From contig NW_025955155.1 in the NCBI RefSeq assembly GCF_022376445.1, forward strand, positions 1 through 64,000: a DNA stretch of 64,000 nt, in the 5' to 3' direction. Positions 56,701 to 64,000 of this stretch are shown here, in pieces (position 1 is the stretch's first letter; each line of letters opens with the position of its first letter). This DNA is from Fomitopsis serialis. Taxonomy: Eukaryota; Basidiomycota; Agaricomycetes; Polyporales; Fomitopsidaceae. The notes under the pieces were generated by a model, which saw nothing but the letters and a program-made list of their open reading frames with translations, did not search any database and was not told the DNA's origin. The position numbers and the translations under genes were made by a program.

Positions 56701-56994
56701 GACGAAAGGTGCAGGCTCGAATGCGGAGCCGTCAAGATGCGGGGCTTGGTCTGATGTATCGCTGGCACGCGATGCTGCGTCTGGATCGGTCTCGTCGTCG
56801 TCTTCTCGTTCGCCTACGATGCCTTCGCTGCCGCTGGCGTAGTCTGACTCCTCGGGGATGTCGCCGGGAGAGCTGTAACCTGCGTCCGAGAAATACGGGG
56901 TCGAGGGGGATGAGTGTAGCGGTGCGAATCCCGGGGAGGGTGATCGCGAGCCGGCGTCACTAGACTCGTAGTCAGAGATCGCGAGCGGGGACAT
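53783..56994 (-). CDS. FunK1-type protein kinase F7 (long form, intact)
   Basis: Minus-strand exons 56305-56994, 54866-56249, 54627-54808 and 53783-54574 join to 1015 residues. It is closely similar to F4 from MSPLAISDYESSD through QVSLETFMQTFVPGADLPSD, KPDVTVY...CIEAKV, RRQFLSCLFTVFTCRD, WDRAGLVVSEPFNF, HRDISSEN and DWG. One notable change lies in the FunK1 signature: FFKECWRVDDP instead of FFKEYWRVDEP; the lysine is kept. Exon 4 has MTDYSTNKKQLHDYVSG like F5/F6 rather than VTNYSKNTEQLHEHVS like F4, so the two arms have exchanged sequence with other copies. The C-terminal basic patch KRSADNSVDDRPDKRIR is intact. Same predicted role as F4. Confidence 0.9.
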
Positions 56995-57037
56995 TCTGCC
57001 AGTGCGCGGACGTACCGAGTCTGACGGCGAGACGGGG

Positions 57038-57232
57038 ATATTTAAGCAGGGTACTGGTGGCCCACGCGGTGCTCTGCGGGGTTTGAACTGTTAGCTGCGA
57101 GGCAACGCAGCAAATTACCAAATATAGGCGTGTGCTTGTTCCCAATTCGTGGAACAATGGAACAATGCAGGACCCACAGGGCGGCAAGCCACGCGCAAGC
57201 CACATCGAACCAACCACGATCACGATCACGTG
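57038..57232 (-). promoter_or_regulatory. F7 promoter: E-box block and TATA
   Basis: Minus-strand CACGTGATCGTGATCG starts at 57232 and the TATA-like TTAAATAT is at about 57038-57045, 44-51 bases before the ATG, as in F2 and F4. Confidence 0.6.
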
Positions 57233-57469
57233 CTGCCATTGTGGCGCAGGCGCTGTGGACCTCCGAAGCCCTTAGCGCTCAGCGTTCAGCGACTCCGGGC
57301 CCTAGGCCTGGCCCAGTACGATCCAAATTAACCACGCCAACGTCACCGCCTACTAGTTTATTATCACTGCAGGCCATCAGCTCTATGCTTGAGAGACTGT
57401 CACATCGGTACTAAATTTCATACGACTCAAGCAAAATACCGCGCCTCTGGACGGTGCCAGAGGAGTTCG

Positions 57470-57840
57470 CAGATTAATTCACAGCCGTACAGGGTCCACA
57501 TCGAGGGTATAGTGCCATCTAGGCTGAGAGATCATGCGTGCATGACGCGGAGGCGTCCTCGGGAACTGCCTCAGTCTGTATCTCAGAGGATGATGGCTTG
57601 ACGAGGTTCTTGAATACATCGAGGACGATTGGGAGGCATACCCACCAGGCTTCCGCCGGCCGTTGACTCGATGCCACGGTGCCGCCGCGCTCAGCTCATA
57701 CTATGTTCTCCCATAAATCTCTGGTCTTCTCGGGGCATGCTCTACGTCATTCGCTCATCAATGCATCAAGGCCAACTCCACCTGCACATATAAGAGTCGT
57801 GTGTGCGAGCTGCTTGACTGGCCCTAAGTTACCGCCGACA
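57470..57840 (+). pseudogene. p34/Irc6-like gene fragment, right copy
   Basis: Decayed duplicate of part of the intact gene 1.5 kb downstream. YRVHIEGI, PSRLRDHACM and SVSQRMM match YRDHIQDI, ASRLRDHDPE and SVSEEDG, followed by a nucleotide match around the KSRARELLDW codons. It differs from its left-arm copy by about 13 extra bases near 57470. Confidence 0.65.
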
Positions 57841-58171
57841 TCTATTGCTCTGACTGGGCCCTTGCAGAATATTGATAAATCAACCACGACTTTCAGATGT
57901 CTACCGTCGACTTGCCGTGCAATGTGAACACTTCCCAAGGCAACGTACAGGAAATTACGGGTATAACAAGCCAGGCGGAGCGTCCCATAGTCGCGGCTCA
58001 GCGCTCAGCACTCAGTCTACGGCCTACGATCGGACGTGGAAGATGGATGACAAGGAAACAGTAGCATTGCGAACACAACCTGATACTACCGTTTGCGATG
58101 CCTAGGTCTTCTATCACGAGTATATACATCGCACGCAGTCCGTGGTTTGGCCTGTCTAACCGCCTATCGTC

Positions 58172-58826
58172 TTAAGACCCAGGAATGAAGGCGAAAGGTC
58201 TGCGCCGGCACTTGCTGTCACCGTAGTTGGGTCCGCAAATGGCAGGTACGAGGGTAAGTACTATGCCATGCGTTGAAGTCGTCTGAAAACTCGCCTCCTG
58301 CGCCGAGTCAGGTATCGCGAACGGAGAATCGACCTTTGCATGTAGCAACAGGGAAGCCCAGAGCCACGCAGCCCTTGATTCAGTTGCCTCGCAGCGTTTC
58401 CTCTTGCGTGGCCGCCTCTGATTAGGCATCGCTGCCTCGACTGTATACGCCTTGATTGCGTCTTCGTTGATGGGATAGACGATCACGCCAGGAGACGTTC
58501 TTGCCTTAGCATCAGTTTCGCATTTACATAAGATCACCCCAGCGGTGCGTGTCCTTGGCTACAAGCCTCTGACCGCCTGCCTCGTCGGGGACGCGGTTCT
58601 GCCTTACACTTCGAACGATCGTCAGCCCATTCAGCTTGTGCCTCGTTGCCCTCTCACTTACCAGTTCGCCATACACCGTGCTGTCTTTACTGATGGCTTT
58701 TGTCGTGGAAAACCCTTCGTGCCGGAGTTGCCTGCACTACAGAGTGTCTTGATTGTTATGACATTTCGATGCCGGTGGAGAGTCCTGAGCAACATTAACA
58801 GATGAAGAACGGCGAACGCGCGCTAC
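58172..58826 (-). pseudogene. FunK1 kinase fragment, right copy
   Basis: Mirror of 24350-25010 with the same truncated extent: SPGVIVYPINEDAIKAYTVEA and AAWLWASLLLHAKVDSPFAIPD, preceded in another frame by the exon 1 end. It lacks all catalytic motifs. Confidence 0.75.
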
Positions 58827-58873
58827 GCGTCGTGACTTATCACGTGGCCGTGCAGGTCAGGGCGCCTACTCAT

Positions 58874-60626
58874 GTCCAGTGGCAGTGGCGAGTCTGACGA
58901 ACGCTTCCTCACCCACCTCCATTGTCGCTGCGCCTGGACTTTGTTGGAGGCTCTAGAGACTGTTTTCCGTACCAAACACAAATATCGGACCCAAGCAACA
59001 GTTGCAATTCTGCCTCACTGGTATGGCGGAGTCAGCAGACTGCCGGATCCTCGTCATCTCCCCGAACGCGGAACAAGCGCGGCACTTCATACAACGTATG
59101 TCCTTCCTGCGGTTTTCAACTGCGCATGAAAGCGAGGAACGTTCCAGGGGTTCAGGGGCTCTCTGGAAGTAGTACACAGACTGTCCCGTCACCTTCGGAA
59201 AGAACGGACAATGTCTTTCCTTGGACCATCGTGAACAGGTACTACACTGCCGACGTGCACTTTCAGATAAGGGCATTCAGTGAGTTCCGGATACCTCACG
59301 CGGATGGTGTTCCGGCAGTTGTGTACGTTTGGGAACGTGGACAGGTGTGTCGACGGATTTTTTGCTCCAGCTTCGGTCATCTAACACACCCACAGTCATA
59401 CAGGGACCACATCCAAGACATAGCGTCTAGGCTACGAGATCATGACCCGGAGGTGTCCTTGGCGGTTCGTTTCTCGGGAAACGCCCCGTCCAGTGTCTCA
59501 GAGGAGGACGGCTTGGACGAGTTTCTTTCGTCGCATGGATTTGAGTACATTGAGGGCGATCGAGAACCGCGCCGACCGACACACGATGAGGACAAGCATA
59601 CGGCAGACGACGACACTGGTGGGTTTCAGCGCCTGACTTGAGGACGTTCACGCTCAATCTCCGCGTCCTCCTATTTCAGGGATCCCCGGTCTTTCGCGTG
59701 TGCTCGACGCCCTGAGTACCATCATGTGGCCTTCGCTCGTCCAATCCGAGTCTACCCGCACACGCAAGAGTCGTGCGCGCGAACTGCTCGACTGGGCGCG
59801 AGACGAGGAAGGCGACGACGGCTTGCGCGCTCTCATCCCAGGCTCTGCCTCAGCAGGCGACATATCATTCTCCTCTGACGCTGACGTCGATGGCCCGGAG
59901 CCCAGGAAAAGCCGAATGCAGCGCGAGATGGAGGAGCTCGAGCGGTGGCTTGCGGACGAGGATAGGGAGCGCCAAGCAGCTGACGCGCAGGCATGGATAG
60001 CCGTCGAGCGCGATGTGCCGCTGCAGTCTTCAGCATGGCAAGATATGCCGACACCGAGCATCCGTACACCGACGGCAGAGACGCTTACGCTCGGGTTCGA
60101 CGATGACTTCACGGAGTTTGTGTCCGCTCCTTCGCCTGCCGTCTCTGCACGGTCACATCACTCTGGACTTGACGTCGACCACCTGATACCCCAGCATACG
60201 GGCGCATCATATCGCTCGCTCGCGTCCGTATCAGATTTCGGTGGCGAAGGTGAACACATGTTTGTCCCGGACATAGACGAATCGGCCATTTCAAAGCCAA
60301 CCGAAGATGACCCAGACCTCCCTTCCCGCGCAGAGGTCTTAGCAACGTCGCGTAGGATCTTCGGTACGGAGCGACCTGCGCCTTCCCCGCCAACATCTGC
60401 TCCTCCGATGTCCTCGCACGTTACGGACGAATCGCACTCGTTTGACCACGATGACGATGATGACTTCGGGATGTCTGCGTTCGACTTACCGCGGGTCCTG
60501 AGCGCTCTCCAGGGCATGAAAGAGGAGATCGCGGGTATGACAGATGATGCGGAGCGGAGGAAGGCTGCGGCCAGGGTTGCTCTGGGGCTTGTCTACGGCC
60601 TGCAATTGGACGGTGCGGATGATTGA
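58874..60626 (+). CDS. Adaptin-binding p34 / Irc6-like protein
   Basis: Resembles the AAGAB (p34)/Irc6 family, cytosolic factors that assist clathrin adaptor complexes. The N-terminal half has a small-GTPase-like fold signature: CRILVISPNAEQARHFIQ, then TIVNRYYTADVHFQIRAFSE, GVPAVVYVWERG, and YRDHIQDIASRLRDHDPEVSLAVRF. A GFEYIEGD motif ends the domain. The last exon, from about 59680, gives GLSRVLDALSTIMWPSLVQ, KSRARELLDWA, a long acidic/Ser-Pro linker with HDDDDDFG, and the family's closing helix LPRVLSALQGMKEEIAGM.DDAERRKAAARVALGLVYGL. At least three introns are needed. The 5' end, ATG 58874 (MSSGSGESDERF), is the least certain part. The gene is the probable parent of the two p34 fragments. 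Confidence 0.8.
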
Positions 60627-61492
60627 AATCAATGGTGACGAGGATAGAGTGACGTTGCGCGTAGCGTTTGTAGTACATGCGCTCGATGTGGTACGTTCGA
60701 GCTGAAGCTTAAAGCTTGAGGGATCCCATGCGGTTCATGACCATAAGTTACAGTACCATGGCCATGTATTCCTTATTCACACGTGCGCCTGGCCCTAATC
60801 CGCAAGATCGCAAACTTCAGTCAGGCATTCGTGACGACTGCTCAACACAGGCACTCACTCAAACATTCGGCAATCCGACATCTGTGCAGAGAAGCGGTAA
60901 TGGCCTAGCATACCATGGCATACAGGCCCGTCAATATGGTCAAAATGAGAACACGGTCACTCCCTGGCGGCATGGGGCGAACCCACTTGCAACGCATACA
61001 CGCATAACTATGTTTGTCATTTACCAATGACTTCTCGCCGGCTACCACGAGTCTAGCAGCCACCTTGGAGGCACTACTTACTCTGAGTCCCGTTGGACGA
61101 TGCTTGTTCAATCCGCAATGACTGAAAGGGCTCTCAAATCCATATATTTAATTCAGGCAAAGCTATCTCGGAGAACTGTGCGGCCGTCTCTCCGCCTGGG
61201 CCGCGTAAAACTTTTGGACATAAGTCACTAGGGATCCGCGCCGCTCCTGAGACGGGGGTGCCCGGTGCGCACTGCGTATTCAAGTTCAAGGCACGTGCAC
61301 GTGATATTCAATGTGGCGGCGCCGTTTCTCAACCAATCGCGGATCCTCGCAGTTGCACTTGAGCTTGAACTACTAGCTATACATATTCAAGATATTGTCC
61401 ACTAGCAAAGGTCTGTAAGCTCGTCAACGGATTCTTCGTTCGTTAAGCAAAGCTCATATTCTGCCCCTCAGCGAATCTGACCTAATCTTGTC
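60627..61492. other. Intergenic, no gene supported
   Basis: No recognised family. Contains a doubled CACGTG-like stretch at about 61291-61302 (GCACGTGCACGTG), a possible E-box pair for the metacaspase-like gene about 190 bases downstream. Confidence 0.45.
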
Positions 61493-63797
61493 ATGGCATC
61501 ACCGTCTTCGATGAGACAGCTCTCTCCATGTCTCACGAGTCAGCCGGGCCTCAGGCTTCTTGGCACTGGCAGGATCTTTGCTCTCATCACCGGGGTCAAC
61601 TCATACCAATACCCTTACGCTTTGCATGGTGCTATCAATGATGCAGAAGCTATCGCAGACTATCTGAGGAAGAACTTCGTGGATTGCAAATGCAAGATGC
61701 TACTCGATGACCAGGCGACTCGAGCAGCAATTGAGGCTAATTTCTGCGACTTCCTAATCAACAATGATGACATTGGACAAGGGGATCCCATCATTTTCTA
61801 CTTCGCCGGACACGGGAGTGAAATCTGCGAGGATTGTGATGATATCAAGCAAGCTATCTGCCCTCACGACTTCGACATCATGAACGAGGGTCCTACCAGT
61901 ATCAAGCTAGATCAGATCAGAGAGTGGCTGCAATTCGTCGCTGCGAAGCGGGGTAACAACATCGTGCGTACCTTATGCGGGATCTTCAACTACAGTGGCC
62001 TCGCAGCTGATTACTTTGCGAATGTCAGGTTGTAATTCTCGACTGTTGCTATAATGCCCCGGCTAGTGCGATGAATTACCTTCGGGATCAGGCCGTAGTC
62101 CGTGTCCGTTGTATTCCATCGCGCACAGATGTTTCTCCGGAGACCCAGGAGCGCCATCTCAAGCAAGATAGACACCCTACATCGATGCGCGGGGGAGTCC
62201 CATACTTCCCATGGATCGACGCGTACGTCCTCATGCACGCTTGTCGCCGCTCCGAGCCTGCCATCGAGGAACCAAGCCCCCGGTGTCCTGGCACTCCGGC
62301 GCGTGGCGCCTTCACTTCTGCCCTGATAGAGCATTTGATCGATATTGATCAGAGAGAGGAACAGACGACGTACAAGCTGCTCGTATGTGGCTTGAGCGGT
62401 CTGCCTCAGGGACAGCATCCCTTCTGCGTGGGACTACACCGTGACCGCTATCTGTGGAGCATGGCAGTGGCCGAGGCGGACCGTCGCATTTGGCGAGCGA
62501 TCTTAAAGGTCGATTATGACTCTTACTACCTGTATCACCCTGGATACAGCGGGATTCGAGTCGGAGATACCTTCAATGTCGTCAAGGATGGCTTCATTGG
62601 GCTCTCGAACATGTACGGCAAGCTCGTATCAATCAGTGAACAGCGATATGCACATGGCGAGGTCTGCATTTGCAAGGCGGTTGGTGCCGTTTTCGACATC
62701 CCCGAGGACGCCGTTGCTTGTCTCTCTGAGCGGAGCATCAAGACCACAGCGAAGCTGGGCCCCCGCTTGTGTACCGCACGAAACCGGAAGCCGTCAACCT
62801 GCGACTCAATGATCCTAGTCGACGAGGATCCGGAGGTGGAGGTGGAGGTGGAGAAGCACGGGCCGAGACTTGATTTGTCAATCACACGCAACGATACGTT
62901 CCTGGAAAAGTACGCACGCCGCAAAATAACCGTGAAAGTACTCGGTGACGAGACACTCAAGAAGGCTCTTGAGAACATTAGCCGATTCAACTACCATCTA
63001 TATCGAACGCCACAAGTCGAGGAAAGCGGACGTCACTGGGATATCACTGTCAGATTGCAAAGATTCGAGAGAGAAAATCCTGACGTCGACTTGACGCTCG
63101 GCGACCCCTCCCCTACCAACACCTACTTCGCTAACGCAGAGATAGCTGTTCCAAGTAACCGGGCCCCTCAGGGCACAATGCAGCTCAAGGAGGGCAATTT
63201 CAAGTACCACTATCTCAATCGCTACGCCATCGAGCTGGAAAACAAATCAAAAGACGACCTGTACGTGTGGGTCTTCATGTTTGATCCCGAGAAGTATACG
63301 ATCACGGTAAGTGCTTCAAGAATGCTTCGAGCTGGAGTCATCACTTACGGCAGACACAGACGTGCTACGGCGGTCCCGAGAGTGAGAATGACATGCCACC
63401 GCTCCGCGGTCTATCCCACACCCCGAGAAAGCGTATATTATCGATAGGAGCCTCAATGACGGAAGACGACCCGGCTGGAGAATTCTTCAAGCTTGACCTC
63501 GATGTTGAACGAACGACGGCCACGCATTTCCTCAAGATCTTTGCCTCAACTGAATATACGAATCTGAAAGCCATCTCACAGTCATTGCCGACTGAACAAG
63601 CATCCTCGACCGAACCACAGCAGACTCGTAGTCATACCTCGAAAACCGGATTTACGGATCTAAGAGCCATCTCGCGTCGGATATGGGATGGGTCGGTGTC
63701 GTTACGAAACGACTCGACCAGAGACCACCTTACGCCATCCTTGGAAGGAAGATGGCAGTCCTGGATGTATGCATTGAATGTGGTTAATAGTCGATAG
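61493..63797 (+). CDS. Metacaspase-like caspase-domain protein
   Basis: Exons 61493-61963, 62029-63306 and 63360-63797 join to 728 residues. The caspase fold occupies roughly residues 20-290: FALITGVNSYQY, LHGAINDAEAIADYLR, then YFAGHGSE with the catalytic histidine. The exon 1/exon 2 junction falls just before VVILDCCYNAPAS with the catalytic cysteine, and ACRRSEPAIEE and GAFTSALIEHL close the domain. No zinc-finger or Pro/Gln-rich prodomain is seen. The following roughly 430 residues form a long extension with WRAILKVDYDSYYLY and an acidic VEVEVE stretch. It also has a segment ending FMFDPEKYTITTCYGG, like other basidiomycete caspase-domain proteins with C-terminal extensions. An Arg/Lys-specific cysteine protease activity is expected from the family; its role here is unknown. 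Confidence 0.88.
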
Positions 63798-64000
63798 GAT
63801 GCTTCGCCCTACGCACGACGAACGAGCCCGAGAGATCCGGTCAGAAGAGCAGGAGGACACTCAGTAGCTACCATCTGAAGCGCTTGCGGTGTCGGTAGGA
63901 TGTAATCGAATGGTTAAACCCGTCATGGTGAAAGATAGCAAAGTACTGCCTACCCGAACCGTCACAGTCATGCGGGTACATAAGCCAGGACAGTACACAT
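63798..64000. other. 3' flank of the metacaspase-like gene
   Basis: About 200 bases to the window end, with nothing recognisable. Confidence 0.5.

Larger units (their letters stand above)
48300..58826 (-). repeat. Large inverted duplication, right arm
   Basis: Reverse-complement of the left arm: kinase fragment, p34 fragment, F7, CC5, F6. Homology to the left arm ends sharply at about 58826, just before the intact p34-like gene. CC4 and the F6 3' end instead resemble CC2 and the F3 3' end, so the inner edge is mosaic. Confidence 0.75.

Noticed and set aside
24350..58826. Inverted arms as a pure assembly artefact
   Set aside because: The arms differ by the 969-bp insertion with target duplication, many substitutions, pseudogene lesions in CC5 and F6 absent from CC3 and F5, and different outer neighbours. 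Misassembly of two haplotypes is still not fully excluded.
1..64000. CRISPR arrays, operons, ribosome binding sites and other bacterial features
   Set aside because: Spliced eukaryotic genes throughout; no regularly spaced short direct repeats were seen.
1..64000. tRNA or rRNA genes
   Set aside because: No sequence with a convincing cloverleaf or rRNA similarity was recognised by eye; a tRNAscan run would settle it.

Overview
The window looks like nuclear DNA of a basidiomycete fungus, most likely an Agaricomycete (polypore-like; the exact taxon is inference). Genes carry several introns of about 45-70 bp with GT..AG ends. The dominant family has the fungus-specific FunK1 protein-kinase signature (an FKEYWR..EG segment, an HRDIS..N catalytic loop, and DWG in place of DFG). 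Housekeeping genes for deoxyhypusine hydroxylase, Mrt4 and an adaptin-binding p34/Irc6-like protein have fungal architecture. All exon limits were set by eye from splice signals, reading phase and comparison among paralogues inside the window. Gene symbols are given only for clear housekeeping orthologues.

Layout. 0.8-1.7 kb: a CmcJ/AsaB-type oxygenase paralogue. 2.4-6.4 kb: two divergent members (A, B) of a coiled-coil, tail-anchored protein family, called CC here. 7-14.3 kb: FunK1 kinases F1 (intact) and F2 (frameshifted). 14.8-16.8 kb: a transposon with long terminal inverted repeats that carries a broken histidyl-tRNA synthetase fragment. 16.9-23.7 kb: CC1, F3 and CC2. 24.3-36 kb: a FunK1 fragment, a p34 pseudogene fragment, a 969-bp transposon, F4, CC3 and F5. 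36.9-44.7 kb: oxygenase 2, deoxyhypusine hydroxylase, Mrt4 and a DUF6534-like seven-helix membrane protein. 45.6-58.8 kb: CC4 (the only full-length CC of its subtype), F6 (broken), CC5 (broken), F7, a second p34 pseudogene fragment and a second FunK1 fragment. 58.9-60.6 kb: the p34/Irc6-like gene. 61.5-63.8 kb: a metacaspase-like gene.

Two larger structures stand out. First, CC and FunK1 genes repeatedly sit head to head (B|F1, CC1|F3, CC3|F5, CC5|F6). This suggests an ancestral divergent two-gene module: a soluble kinase with an N-terminal domain bearing a PD...ExK-like signature, and a membrane-tethered coiled-coil protein with repeated basic/serine motifs. Second, the block from about 24.35 to 36 kb is repeated in reverse at about 58.83 to 48.3 kb, so the locus is a large imperfect inverted duplication around a housekeeping spacer. 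Paralogues are mosaics, which points to recurrent gene conversion. Transposons are dated by a matching empty site in the other arm or in a paralogous flank.

Of the seven kinases, F1, F3, F4, F5 and F7 have uninterrupted spliced reading frames, while F2 and F6 are broken. Among CC copies, B and CC4 look complete, A probably is, CC3 could make a shortened protein, and CC1, CC2 and CC5 are truncated or disrupted. The function of the FunK1/CC module is unknown; what is proposed about it here is inference.
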